NCBI RefSeq assembly: GCF_000829695.1
Contig: NZ_BBNN01000029.1
Coordinates: forward strand, 1 to 64,000
Source: Streptomyces sp. NBRC 110035
GTDB taxonomy: Bacteria > Actinomycetota > Actinomycetes > Streptomycetales > Streptomycetaceae
Direction: 5' to 3'
DNA: 64,000 nucleotides
The notes below the pieces were generated by a model. The model was given only the letters and a program-made list of their open reading frames with translations. It searched no databases and was not told the origin of the DNA. Every line of letters starts with the position of its first letter. Position 1 is the stretch's first letter. The position numbers and the translations under genes are program-made. This document shows, piece after piece, positions 10,211-19,191 of this stretch.

Positions 10211-11575
10211 TCAGCCTCTGATGACGGCCAGGGCCTCGTCGCGGATTCTGGCCATGGTGGCCTGGTCGCGAGCCTCCGCGTTCAGACGGAGGAGGGGCTC
10301 CGTGTTGGAGGGGCGGACGTTGAACCACCAGTCGGCGGCGGTGACGGTGAGGCCGTCCAGTTCGTCCAGGGTGATGCCGTCGCGGCCCTCGTACGCGGCC
10401 CTGATCGCGGCGAGGCGGGCCGCCTGGTCGTCGACCGTGGAGTTGATCTCGCCGGAGCCCGCGTAGCGGTCGTACTGGTCGACCAGGGCGGACAGGGTGC
10501 CCTGCTGGCCGCCGAGGGCGGCGAGGACGTGCAGGGCGGCGAGCATGCCCGTGTCGGCGTTCCAGAAGTCGCGGAAGTAGTAGTGCGCCGAGTGCTCGCC
10601 GCCGAAGATCGCGCCGCTGGTGGCCATCTCGGCCTTGATGAAGGAGTGGCCGACGCGGGTGCGTACCGGAGTGCCGCCGTTCTCCTCGACGACCTCCGGC
10701 ACCGACCAGGAGGTGATCAGGTTGTGGATGACCGTGCCCTTGCCGCCGTTGCGGGCGAGTTCCCGGGAGGCGACCAGGGCGGTGATCACGGACGGGGAGA
10801 CCGGCTCGCCGCGCTCGTCGACGACGAAGCAGCGGTCGGCGTCGCCGTCGAAGGCGAGGCCGAGGTCGGCCCCCTCCTCGCGGACCCGCTGCTGCAGGTC
10901 GACGAGGTTGGCCGGGTCGAGCGGGTTGGCCTCGTGGTGGGGGAAGGTGCCGTCGAGTTCGAAGTACATCGGGACGACGGTGAGCGGCAGGCCGGCCAGG
11001 ACGGTGGGTACGGTGTGCCCGCCCATGCCGTTGCCCGCGTCGACGACGACCTTCAGCGGGCGGACGGAGGTGAGGTCGACGAGGGAGCGCAGGTGTGCCG
11101 CGTAGTCGTCCAGCGTCTCGCGCCGGGTCACGGTTCCCGCCGTGGCGGCCGGCTCGGGGGCGCCCGACTCGCTCCACTTCTCGACGAGTCCGCGGATCTC
11201 GGCCAGGCCGGTGTCCTGGCCGACCGGCGCGGCGCCCGCGCGGCACAGCTTGATGCCGTTGTACCGGGCCGGGTTGTGCGAGGCGGTGAACATCGCGCCG
11301 GGCAGGTCCAGCGCGCCCGAGGCGTAGTAGAGCTGGTCCGTGGAGCAGAGGCCGATCTCGGTCACGTCGACGCCCTGCGCCGCGGCGCCGCGGGCGAAGG
11401 CGCCCGACAGGCCGGGCGAGGAGGGCCGCATGTCGTGCCCGGTGACGATGGCGCTCGCGCCGGTCACCCGTGCGAAGGCGGCGCCGAAGAGTTCGGCCAG
11501 GGACTCGTCCCACTGGTCGGGAACGACCCCGCGTACGTCGTACGCCTTCACGATCTGTGACAGATCAGCAGCCAC
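10211..11575 (-). CDS. manB: Phosphomannomutase/phosphoglucomutase
   Basis: Interconverts mannose-6-phosphate and mannose-1-phosphate (and probably the glucose phosphates), supplying GDP-mannose synthesis. It has 454 residues from GTG 11575, preceded by GGAAGGG. The phosphoserine loop MFTASHNPARYNG places the catalytic Ser at residue 99; the metal loop is AFDGDADRCF, the sugar-binding loop GGEHSAHYYFRDFWNADTG, and the phosphate-binding loop RPSNTEPLLRLNAEA. All four domains of the alpha-D-phosphohexomutase family are present. It forms a set with manA and the nucleotidyltransferase at 24220-25308. Confidence 0.96.
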   Translation of the reverse strand: MAADLSQIVKAYDVRGVVPDQWDESLAELFGAAFARVTGASAIVTGHDMRPSSPGLSGAFARGAAAQGVDVTEIGLCSTDQLYYASGALDLPGAMFTASHNPARYNGIKLCRAGAAPVGQDTGLAEIRGLVEKWSESGAPEPAATAGTVTRRETLDDYAAHLRSLVDLTSVRPLKVVVDAGNGMGGHTVPTVLAGLPLTVVPMYFELDGTFPHHEANPLDPANLVDLQQRVREEGADLGLAFDGDADRCFVVDERGEPVSPSVITALVASRELARNGGKGTVIHNLITSWSVPEVVEENGGTPVRTRVGHSFIKAEMATSGAIFGGEHSAHYYFRDFWNADTGMLAALHVLAALGGQQGTLSALVDQYDRYAGSGEINSTVDDQAARLAAIRAAYEGRDGITLDELDGLTVTAADWWFNVRPSNTEPLLRLNAEARDQATMARIRDEALAVIRG

Positions 11576-12127
11576 GGCCAGCCCTTCCGAAGGTCCTGTC
11601 GGTCACCACAAACTACCCGCAGAGGGTGACACTCCGCTGCGGGCGGTTCGTGGTGAGCGGCGGACGTCGGGGCGGGGCGGCAGCGGGGCAGCATCCGGCC
11701 GAGGACGAAGGTGCTCCGCCCCACCACGATCGGGCATCTGCCGAGCGGCAGGCCGGTCGGGCCTGCCGGATGCGCTTTCCCTCGGGGGCCGCCGAGCAGG
11801 ACGGGGACGATCACGAGGGGCGGCGCCGCCACGAGGTCGGACGGAGCGGGTGGGCCGGCGACGGATTCCCGTTCCCGGACGTCCACGGACACACCTCCCG
11901 GATTCCGCAATGCGAAGGAGGGATCCCGCTACGTCCTCGGAATGACCCTGTCCCCGACAGGCGCGCGCACGGGCGTGCGGCGCCTCACCTCCGGGACCGG
12001 CGGGGCGGAAGGAGAAGGAGAGGACGGAGCGGCCTCTCCGGACGACCGCGGCACGGCCATGCGAACGGCCGCACAGGAGACGGCTGTTCAGGGATCGGGC
12101 GGCAGAGCCGGCGCACGTCGTGCGGCG
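11576..12127 (-). other. 552-bp gap between the DUF3499 gene and manB
   Basis: No credible gene: the open frames lack protein-like composition. It should carry the manB promoter near 11600-11680, but I see no consensus boxes. Confidence 0.35.
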
Positions 12128-12493
12128 TCAGTTGTCGGGAGAGCGGAGCACGCGCAGGTGGCCGCGTCGCGCGACCTCCATCGGGTCCGCGCCGCGCCCG
12201 CCGCCGGCCGCCCGCTCCTGGGGCCGGGCCGCTTCGCGCACCGCGTCCGCGAGCGCTTCGAGGTCGTCCCCGCTGGGCCGCGCCGGGGCCGAACCGTCGA
12301 GCAGACGGACGACCTCCCAGCCACGCGGTGCGGTGAGGCGCTCGGAGTGCTCGGCGCACAGGTCGTAGCAGTGGGGTTCGGCGTAGGTGGCGAGCGGGCC
12401 GAGGACCGCGGTCGAGTCGGCGTAGACGTACGTCAGCGTCGCGACGGCGGGACGGCCGCAGGCGGTGCGCGAACAGCGACGTACAGGGCTCAC
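12128..12493 (-). CDS. DUF3499 family protein, small zinc-binding-like protein
   Basis: A 121-residue protein if started at GTG 12493 (VSPVRRCSRTACGRPAVATLTY). It has the DUF3499 signature: a CX4C pair (CSRTAC), YVYADSTAVLGPL, then CYDLCAEHSERLTAPRGWEVVRL, which together look like a zinc-ribbon-type site. No strong Shine-Dalgarno precedes the GTG. Homologues I recall share extra residues upstream (RGPLKSAVPSNI), which are also encoded here in frame, so the true start may be further upstream. This actinobacteria-restricted family has no known function. It is divergent from the metallopeptidase-like gene. Confidence 0.82.
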   Translation of the reverse strand: MSPVRRCSRTACGRPAVATLTYVYADSTAVLGPLATYAEPHCYDLCAEHSERLTAPRGWEVVRLLDGSAPARPSGDDLEALADAVREAARPQERAAGGGRGADPMEVARRGHLRVLRSPDN

Positions 12494-12872
12494 GATGTTG
12501 GACGGTACCGCACTCTTGAGCGGGCCGCGACGACTCCCCGCCTGCGCGCCTCCCCGTGTCGTGGCCTGAAATGCCCCACGCTCCCCTGCCGGCACACACC
12601 TCTGACCTGCTCCGACGCTCACATTCGGAACATCCGCGGATTCCACTCCGGTCATCACTTGGTACAAATACTGTCAAATACCTTGAGATCACCGATGCGC
12701 GAAAGATATGGAGTCGAGTCGAACCTTGGCCGGAACGGTCCTGCGACAACGCCCTGCGGGAACCGGGAACCGAAGCCGGTGGGGGTCGGGCGCCGGGCCC
12801 GTGCGGGACCGGCGCCCGGAAGCCGTGTGGGGGCCGGGCGCGTCGGACCGGCGGAGACTACGCTTCACCGTG
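12494..12872. promoter_or_regulatory. Divergent promoter region, DUF3499 / metallopeptidase-like gene
   Basis: A 379-bp region between divergent genes. It includes an AT-rich island at about 12655-12690, unusual for this DNA, with a perfect minus-strand TTGACA (12672-12677). The matching -10 is not clear at 17-18 nt. The island is the most likely site for the divergent promoters. Confidence 0.4.
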
Positions 12873-13322
12873 ATGGACACCCCTGTGACGCCCCGTGCCG
12901 CCGACCGCGGGCCCCGCCGTCGTGATCGCCACGGCCGTGGCATGCGCGGGCCGATCGCGCCTCCCCAGGTGCCGCTCGCCGCCAGCCGCGCGGAGACGTT
13001 CGCGGACCTGGTGCAGGACTCCGTGGAGCGGCTGGAGCGGCGGTGGCCGCAGCTGGCCGACATCGACTTCCTCGTGCTGGAGGTCCCGCGCCTGGACGCG
13101 CCCGGAGCGGGATGGAGCGACGAGCCGGTGCCGCTGGGCGACACCGTGCCGAACCGCGAGGGGCGTCCCGCGCGGGTGGTGGTCTACCGCCGGCCGGTGG
13201 AGATCCGCACCAAGGGACGCGACGAGCGGGCGGCGCTGGTCCACGAGGTCGTCGTGGAGCAGGTCGCCGAGCTGCTGGGACTGACGCCGGAGACCGTGGA
13301 TCCCCGGTACGGCGAGGACTGA
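12873..13322 (+). CDS. Zincin-like metallopeptidase family protein with degenerate active site
   Basis: A 149-residue protein. ATG 12873 directly follows an in-frame GTG (12870); a GGAG lies about 14 nt upstream. It matches the short actinobacterial zincin family (PF06262-like) with the layout FADLVQDSVERLE...VVVYRRPVEIRTK...ALVHEVVVEQVAELLGL. Where active family members have HExxH, this protein has H-E-V-V-V-E-Q: the first His and the Glu are present but the second His is missing. It may be catalytically dead or use a different metal geometry. As I recall, it is conserved next to DUF3499 and whiB in actinobacteria. Confidence 0.82.
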   Translation: MDTPVTPRAADRGPRRRDRHGRGMRGPIAPPQVPLAASRAETFADLVQDSVERLERRWPQLADIDFLVLEVPRLDAPGAGWSDEPVPLGDTVPNREGRPARVVVYRRPVEIRTKGRDERAALVHEVVVEQVAELLGLTPETVDPRYGED

Positions 13323-13346
13323 CGGCCCACGGCCTGTCGGCGGGCC

Positions 13347-14897
13347 CTACTTCTGCAGGACCGACAGGTCCTCCTCCGTCTCCGGTACCGCCACCATGCC
13401 CCGGTCGTCGGGGAGGGTCTGGACCGTGAAGGCCGGGACACCGTCCTTCGTGGCGGTGAGGGTCCGTGAGGCGTAGACAGGCGTGTCGTCCGACTCGGGC
13501 TCGACCGTCAGCGCGTACGTGCCCTCCACGTCGTCCGGGACCGGAACCTCGATGTTCTGGGTGGTGCCGGCCTTGATCGTGTACGTCCCGGTCGCCGGCG
13601 TACCGTCCTCGCTGCCCGCGGAGACGGTGACCTTGACCTTGGCGGCGCCCTCGGGCGCGGTCACGGCGAGGGTGCTGTCCTTGGCCGTGTTGTCGACGGA
13701 CGTCGCCCGCACCCCGACCTCGCGGGCCGCCGGGACGAACGCCGACTCCTGGCCGTCCCCCTTGCCGCGCAGCACCCGGACGGCCGCCACGACGGGCACC
13801 GGGCCGTCCGTCGGCGTGAGGACCAGGGAGCCCGCCTCGCCGCGCGTGACGTCGCCGAGGTCGACGGCGGTCGTCATGCCGCCCTTCACGTGAACCGTCT
13901 CGTTGCCGGCCGGTGTGATCAGCCCGGAGGGCGACGCGAGCTGCACCTTCAGGTCGGCGTCGACGTCGCCGGGGGTGAAGGCGACCAGGCGTACGGCGGT
14001 GGCGTCCTCGGGGATGCCGGGCAGGACCAGGCTGCCCGCCGGATCGGCCGACGCGGCCAGCCAGTCACCGCCGAGCGAGTCGTCCAGGGCCTGGACAGCC
14101 GCGCCGACCCGCCCGCTGCGGACGACGACGTGGACCGTCACGTCGGTCTGTTCCTCGTCGGTGAGCGTGGACAGCAGCACCGGTTCGGAGGAGTGCGGGG
14201 TGACCGTGATGCCCTCCCCCACCGTGGTCTCGAGGGCGCCGTCCTTGCCGTAGATCTCGATGTCCACAACGGCGGCGGAGTCGTCGGGGTTGGTCAGATG
14301 GACGTAGTCGGTGCGCTCGGGCGCGGTGCTCGCGCCGGGGAACCAGAACTCCGTGTCCGGGGCGGAGCAGTTGACGCCCTGCAGACCCCGGCCGGTGCCC
14401 GCGGCGACCTCGGTGGTCTGCTGCACGGTCCAGCCGGGGGCGAAGCGGCCCTCGGCGGTACCGACGAGCGCGGGTGCCTCGGCTCCGGAAGCGTCCACGG
14501 TGACCGGCTTGCCGGGCCCCTCCTTGTGCTCCAGCACCGGCTTCTCGGGCTTCGCGGACCCGGCTGCCTCCTCCCCCTCGCCCTCCTCGGCGCCCTCCTC
14601 GGCGTCTTCGCCCGTGCCTTCCTCCGCGGGCCGTCCCGCGGCGGCCGGCTGGAGTCGGGCGCTGCCCTCGCTCTCCGTGCCCTTCGTGACGGGCGTGAAG
14701 GACGTGTACGCCGTCTCGGCGAGGTCGGAGCCGCTGGGCGTCGGGCACAGCAGGCTCGAGCGTTCCACGGGCAGGTGGGCCGCCGCCGCGACGCCGTCGT
14801 CCGCGGCGGTGGGGTCCGGCGCGGTCAGGACGGCGAAGCCGGTGACGGCGGCGAGCGCGGTGGCTCCCGCGATCAGGGACAGGGTGGTGCGGTTCAC
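13347..14897 (-). CDS. DUF5719 family extracytoplasmic protein
   Basis: A 516-residue protein from GTG 14897. One N-terminal hydrophobic segment (residues about 7-27, LSLIAGATALAAVTGFAVL) acts as a signal anchor. A Glu/Ala-rich acidic linker (about 90-125) follows, and the remainder is beta-rich repeats resembling Ig-like or Big domains. No enzymatic motif was seen. The GTG overlaps the stop of the upstream glycosyltransferase by 4 bp (14894-14897), so the two are translationally coupled and probably act together at the outer face of the membrane in wall-polymer assembly. Molecular function is unknown. Confidence 0.85.
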   Translation of the reverse strand: MNRTTLSLIAGATALAAVTGFAVLTAPDPTAADDGVAAAAHLPVERSSLLCPTPSGSDLAETAYTSFTPVTKGTESEGSARLQPAAAGRPAEEGTGEDAEEGAEEGEGEEAAGSAKPEKPVLEHKEGPGKPVTVDASGAEAPALVGTAEGRFAPGWTVQQTTEVAAGTGRGLQGVNCSAPDTEFWFPGASTAPERTDYVHLTNPDDSAAVVDIEIYGKDGALETTVGEGITVTPHSSEPVLLSTLTDEEQTDVTVHVVVRSGRVGAAVQALDDSLGGDWLAASADPAGSLVLPGIPEDATAVRLVAFTPGDVDADLKVQLASPSGLITPAGNETVHVKGGMTTAVDLGDVTRGEAGSLVLTPTDGPVPVVAAVRVLRGKGDGQESAFVPAAREVGVRATSVDNTAKDSTLAVTAPEGAAKVKVTVSAGSEDGTPATGTYTIKAGTTQNIEVPVPDDVEGTYALTVEPESDDTPVYASRTLTATKDGVPAFTVQTLPDDRGMVAVPETEEDLSVLQK

Positions 14898-17800
14898 TGC
14901 TGGCTCCCGTCGGGACGCTCACTGCCCGGTTGGGGGCGGTGCGGCTGCTCGGGGTCGTACGACGCGTCGTAGCCCTGCGCGTAGGTCTGGTCGTAGCCGT
15001 CGTAACCCTCGTAGCCCTGCCCGTACGCCGACGGGGCGTACGCGCTCGGGTCGTACTGCTGCTGGGGCGTGCCGTCGTAGGCGTACGGGTCGTACTGGCC
15101 ACCCTGGCCGGCCTGGCCGGCCTGGTACGGGTCCGCCTGGTACGGCTGTCCGTAGCCGTCCGTCGCGTACTGCTGTTGCTGCTCCTGTTGCGACGGCTGC
15201 TGCTGTCCCTGCGGGTACGAGGCGGCGGCGGTGTGGGCGCCGTCGTACCCGGGGTCCGGATCCGGGTCCGGGTAGCTCGACGCGTCCCATGCGTCGTGGG
15301 ACCGCTGCTGCGGAACGACCGCGGGAGCCGGCTCCGGCGGGGCGTCGGCCCCGTCGTCCGTCCCCTCGGTCACGCCGCCGTCGGCGCCTGCTTCCTCGGC
15401 GGCCGCGGCTTCCGCCTCCGCCTGGGCACGCAGGCGGCGGGCGCGACGGCCGTCGCCAACGAGCGCCTCGTCAGGGACGGCCGGCTCCTCGGGCAGGTCG
15501 TCGTCGACGTCGCGGCGCCGGCCGGGCAGCGCGAGCACGACGAGGACGACGGCGAGCAGCCCCTGTGCCCACAGCCACACGGTGTGGGTGAACGGGTCCT
15601 CGTAGGTGACGGCCAGCTGTCCGCCGGCGGCCGGGAGCTGGAAGCCCTGGGCCCAGCCGTCGACCGTGGTGCGGGTCAGCGGCTCGCCGTCGAGGGTGGC
15701 GGTCCAGCCCTCGGCCGCGGCGTCGGCCAGGCGCAGGACGCGCCCCTGGGCTCCGTCGGGGATCTCGGTGCTGATCCCGACCGGTCCGGCGGCCACGGCC
15801 CGGGGCTCGCCCTCGTCGCCCTTCGCGGGGACGATGGTCGCGCGGGCCACGTTCTGGTCGACGCGCCACAGCGCGCCGCCCGCCTGCTGGCTGAGCCGGG
15901 TCAGGCCGGGCGTGGCGTCCAGGACGCGGGTGACCTCGCGGGGCGCGCCCGGGTGGACCAGGACGTAGCGCACCGCGAATCCGCCGAGCTGGTCGGCCTG
16001 GTCGGCGCCGGAGCCGGCGACGAGGTTGGCGACGACCTTGTCGAGCCCGGTGTTCACACCGCTCGCGGCGGCGACCTCGGCGTCGCCCATGCGGGCACCG
16101 GAACCGCGGACCAGTACGTAGTCGACGCGGGCGGCGGAGTCACTGTCCAGGACGAGGGTGCGGGCCTGGTCGCGGGTGCCGCTCTCCTCGGCGACGAACG
16201 CGGGCACCTGCACGGGGTCGCGCCGCTCGAGCGGTCCGTCGGCGCCGCGGAGCACCCAGCCGGCGGCGGCCAGCAGCGGGCCGACCGCGCAGGCGAGGGC
16301 GATCAGCACGGCGACCGGCTGGCGCCAGCCGAAGCTCTGCTCGGCGACGCGCGCGCGGGCCCCGTCGGCGCCGAGCGTGGCCGCGGCCAGCAGGGCGATG
16401 CCGTAGACGAGGGTCGCGGGTCCCGCCCAGGTGGAGCCGTTGGACAGGACCGCGAAGACGAGTCCGACCAGGGCGGCCGTCCAGGCGGCGCGGATGGCGA
16501 GGAGGCGCTCGGAGCGGAGCAGGGCCGCGAGGGCGGCGAGCACGATGCCGACGAGCACCGGTCCGCCGACCGCGCCGGGGCCGCCGGGGCTCGCGCCGAG
16601 CAGGTCGAGGGCGGAGGCGGCGGAGGCGCCGTACTCCAGGCCCGCCTCCTGGAAGAAGCCGAGCGGGAGCAGCGACAGCGACCAGGGGGCGAGGACCAGC
16701 AGCGGGGTGCCGAGCTGGGCCAGGAAGCGGAGCCCGTGGGCCAGGAGGTCGGACCTGCGCAGGGCGAGGACGCCGAGGCCGAGGAACAGGGCGATGGGCC
16801 ACACGATCGGGGTGAACGCGGTGGCGAGGGTGAGCAGCAGCGCGTACGCCCAGGTCGCGCGCCAGCTGCCGCGGACGCCGGGGTCGTTGGTGAGTCCGCT
16901 CGCGGCGGTGCCCGCGCGGGCGATCAGCGGCAGCAGCACGGCGAGGACGGCGGTGCCGATCCGGCCGCCGGCGAGGGCGCCCGCCACGGCGGGCAGGAAG
17001 GCGTAGGCGACGGCGGCCCAGGCGCGCAGCAGCCGGGACTCGACGAGCGGGCGGGAGGCGAAGTAGGCGGTGAGGCCGGCCAGCGGCACCGAGCCGATGA
17101 GCAGGACCGTCACGGCGAGCCCGGTCGAGCCGAGCATCAGGGTGGCCAGGGACGCGACGAGGGCGAGGTAGGGCGGTGCGGAGCCGGTGCCGCCGGCGCC
17201 CACCGCGTGCCAGGCGTCCGTGTAGCGCGCCCACAGCTCGCCGGAGCCGGCGGGGGCGGGCAGCAGGGCGCCGCCCGCGAGCGCGCCGCTGCCGAGGAGG
17301 GCGCGGCAGGCCGCGAGGGAGACGAGCAGCAGGAGCAGGAAGAGCACCGGGCCGGGCTTGCGGGCGATCCGCTTGAGCCGGGCGAACCGCTCGACCTCGA
17401 TGAAGTCGGCGTCGTCCCCGCCGGGTCCGGACTCGATGGCGCCGCCATGCCGTCCGGCGCCGGTGGTGGTCTCGGGGTCGGAGCGGCCGACGAGGCTGCT
17501 CGCGGCCTGTTCGACGGTGACGCGGACGGTCGCGCCGGGGGGCGGGAACAGCGCCCGCAGTTCGCCCTTGTCGATCTGCGGGCTGCCGCGGTGGCGCCGC
17601 CCGGCAAGGATGCGTTCGGGCCGCAGCAGGGTGCCCACGAGGCCGCGTATCTCGTCGACGGCCTGTCCGGGGACCTTGCCGACGAGGTAGGCGAAGGTCC
17701 GCAGCACGGTGCCGAGGACGAGCCGCAGCAGCACCCAGGGCAGTGCGGCGGTACGGGTGTTGACGAGCAGAGTGTGGACGGCGCCCGCCTTGTCCGCCTT

Positions 17801-18697
17801 GTGCGGGGAGGCGGCGGTGCGGCCCACGCAGTCGACGGCGCGGCGCTCGCGGGAGGCGGCCTCGGCGTGCCGTACGACCGCGTCGGGGGCGACGAGCACC
17901 CGGTGTCCCGCCGCGTGCGCGCGCCAGCACAGGTCGACGTCGTCCCGCATCAGGGGCAGGTGCCGGTCGAATCCGCCGAGTTCGTCGAAGACGTCGCGGC
18001 GGATCAGCATGCCGGCGGTGGACACCGACAGGACGGAGCGGACCTGGTCGTGCTGTCCCTGGTCCTGTTCGCGGCGGTCCAGCCCGGTCCAGCGGCGGCC
18101 GGAGGGGGCGATGGAGACGCCGACCTCCAGCAGTTGCCGGCGGTCGTACCAGCCGCGGAGCTTGGGGCCGACCACGGCGACGTCGTCCCGGCCGAGCTCG
18201 TACTCGTTCTCCACGACGCCCAGCAGCCGGGCCAGCGCGTCGGGTTCGGGGGCGCAGTCGTCGTGCAGCAGCCACAGCCACTGCACCGGTTCCCCGTGCG
18301 GGAGGTCGGGCAGGTCGTAGGCGTCGTCGCGCCAGCTGCGCGTGACCGGGTCCCAGCCGCTGGGCCGTTTCAGGTAGGGCAGGTCGTCCGGGGTGAGGTC
18401 CGGCGCGGCACGGTGGCACTCATCGACGGCCTGGCCGAAGCCGGTGCGCCGGGCGAGGTGCAGGACGTGGTCGTCGCCGAGGGCTTCGGTGACCAGTCGG
18501 GCGGAGTCGTCCGCGCTGCCGGTGTCGGCGCCCATGGCGAACTGGACGGGGCGTTCCTGGCCGAGTAGCCCGGCGAGCGCGTCGGGCAGCCAGCGGGCTC
18601 CGTCGTGGGAGACGAGGACCGCGGTCACCACATGACGCGGGAACTCTGGTGCGGCAGCGGCGTCTTGGCTGGCTGCCGGGTGACTGTGCACGGACAT
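14894..18697 (-). CDS. Large membrane glycosyltransferase, GT2 family
   Basis: A 1267-residue protein from ATG 18697. Residues about 23-290 form a GT-A glycosyltransferase 2 domain: VTAVLVSHDGARWLPDAL, the DxD-like LLHDDCAPEPDA, VVGPKLRGWYDRRQL and the acceptor-side MRDDVDLCWRAHAAGH. A linker precedes about 12 hydrophobic segments from about 440 to 870. A large extracytoplasmic beta domain ends with a final helix (TVWLWAQGLLAVVLVVLAL, about 1060). The last ~130 residues are a Gln/Tyr/Asp/Gly-rich low-complexity tail. It probably transfers an activated sugar to a lipid-linked or secreted wall polymer. It overlaps the DUF5719 gene by 4 bp and lies just downstream of whiB. Substrate unknown. Confidence 0.9.
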   Translation of the reverse strand: MSVHSHPAASQDAAAAPEFPRHVVTAVLVSHDGARWLPDALAGLLGQERPVQFAMGADTGSADDSARLVTEALGDDHVLHLARRTGFGQAVDECHRAAPDLTPDDLPYLKRPSGWDPVTRSWRDDAYDLPDLPHGEPVQWLWLLHDDCAPEPDALARLLGVVENEYELGRDDVAVVGPKLRGWYDRRQLLEVGVSIAPSGRRWTGLDRREQDQGQHDQVRSVLSVSTAGMLIRRDVFDELGGFDRHLPLMRDDVDLCWRAHAAGHRVLVAPDAVVRHAEAASRERRAVDCVGRTAASPHKADKAGAVHTLLVNTRTAALPWVLLRLVLGTVLRTFAYLVGKVPGQAVDEIRGLVGTLLRPERILAGRRHRGSPQIDKGELRALFPPPGATVRVTVEQAASSLVGRSDPETTTGAGRHGGAIESGPGGDDADFIEVERFARLKRIARKPGPVLFLLLLLVSLAACRALLGSGALAGGALLPAPAGSGELWARYTDAWHAVGAGGTGSAPPYLALVASLATLMLGSTGLAVTVLLIGSVPLAGLTAYFASRPLVESRLLRAWAAVAYAFLPAVAGALAGGRIGTAVLAVLLPLIARAGTAASGLTNDPGVRGSWRATWAYALLLTLATAFTPIVWPIALFLGLGVLALRRSDLLAHGLRFLAQLGTPLLVLAPWSLSLLPLGFFQEAGLEYGASAASALDLLGASPGGPGAVGGPVLVGIVLAALAALLRSERLLAIRAAWTAALVGLVFAVLSNGSTWAGPATLVYGIALLAAATLGADGARARVAEQSFGWRQPVAVLIALACAVGPLLAAAGWVLRGADGPLERRDPVQVPAFVAEESGTRDQARTLVLDSDSAARVDYVLVRGSGARMGDAEVAAASGVNTGLDKVVANLVAGSGADQADQLGGFAVRYVLVHPGAPREVTRVLDATPGLTRLSQQAGGALWRVDQNVARATIVPAKGDEGEPRAVAAGPVGISTEIPDGAQGRVLRLADAAAEGWTATLDGEPLTRTTVDGWAQGFQLPAAGGQLAVTYEDPFTHTVWLWAQGLLAVVLVVLALPGRRRDVDDDLPEEPAVPDEALVGDGRRARRLRAQAEAEAAAAEEAGADGGVTEGTDDGADAPPEPAPAVVPQQRSHDAWDASSYPDPDPDPGYDGAHTAAASYPQGQQQPSQQEQQQQYATDGYGQPYQADPYQAGQAGQGGQYDPYAYDGTPQQQYDPSAYAPSAYGQGYEGYDGYDQTYAQGYDASYDPEQPHRPQPGSERPDGSQQ

Positions 18698-18903
18698 CGA
18701 GGTACGGGCCCCGGTTCAGTGGACTGTGGGGGACGCCCGTGCCCGGTGGGGGCGGCGTGGCGTCTCGGACGAGCAACCACACTATCGGCTGGGCAGCAAG
18801 GCGGCCCGCCGCCTGTGGACAAACCACACGCGACGGGCCACAAGTCAACTGTGCGCACATCCCGGCCGTCTGACGCGTCAAAGAACAAGGCGCACATACG
18901 GGT

Positions 18904-18917
18904 GTGGCGTGCGCCAC
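18904..18917 (-). terminator. Short palindrome downstream of whiB
   Basis: GTGGCGTGCGCCAC is a perfect 14-bp palindrome starting 10 nt past the whiB stop codon on the minus strand. It is a plausible but weak terminator. Confidence 0.4.
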
Positions 18918-18927
18918 GCGCCGCCCC

Positions 18928-19191
18928 TCAGATGGCGGCCTTCTTCAGCCGGCGGCGCTCCCGCTCGGACAGGCCGCCCCAGATCCCGAAGCGCTCGTCG
19001 TTGGCGAGGGCGTATTCGAGGCACTCGGAGCGCACTTCACAGGCGAGGCAGACCTTCTTGGCCTCCCGGGTGGAGCCACCCTTCTCGGGGAAGAACGACT
19101 CGGGGTCGGTCTGGGCGCACAGCGCGCGCTCCTGCCAGCCGAGTTCCTCGTCCGCGTCGTCGACCAGCAGTTGCTCCACCAGCTCCGTCAT
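18928..19191 (-). CDS. whiB: Sporulation transcription factor WhiB (Wbl family, iron-sulfur)
   Basis: An 87-residue protein essentially identical in layout to S. coelicolor WhiB. The four [4Fe-4S] cysteines are at 25, 48, 51 and 57 (CX22CX2CX5C), the GIWGG turn at 69-73 and a basic C-terminus (RRRLKK). In Streptomyces, WhiB acts with WhiA to switch aerial hyphae from growth to septation; Wbl proteins bind the primary sigma factor region 4. Start ATG 19191 gives MTELVEQLLV. It is monocistronic by layout, with a long upstream region and a promoter at 19265-19294. The mycobacterial orthologue is WhiB2, in a similar neighbourhood (from memory). Confidence 0.98.
   Translation of the reverse strand: MTELVEQLLVDDADEELGWQERALCAQTDPESFFPEKGGSTREAKKVCLACEVRSECLEYALANDERFGIWGGLSERERRRLKKAAI

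Noticed and set aside
9634..10221. Plus-strand open frame in the manB-trm112 gap
   Set aside because: Gly/Arg/Pro-rich, no ribosome site, no recognisable family; treated as non-coding.
14930..18568. 1212-residue plus-strand open frame
   Set aside because: Antisense shadow of the glycosyltransferase gene: Gly/Arg/Asp/Val-rich composition with no motif.
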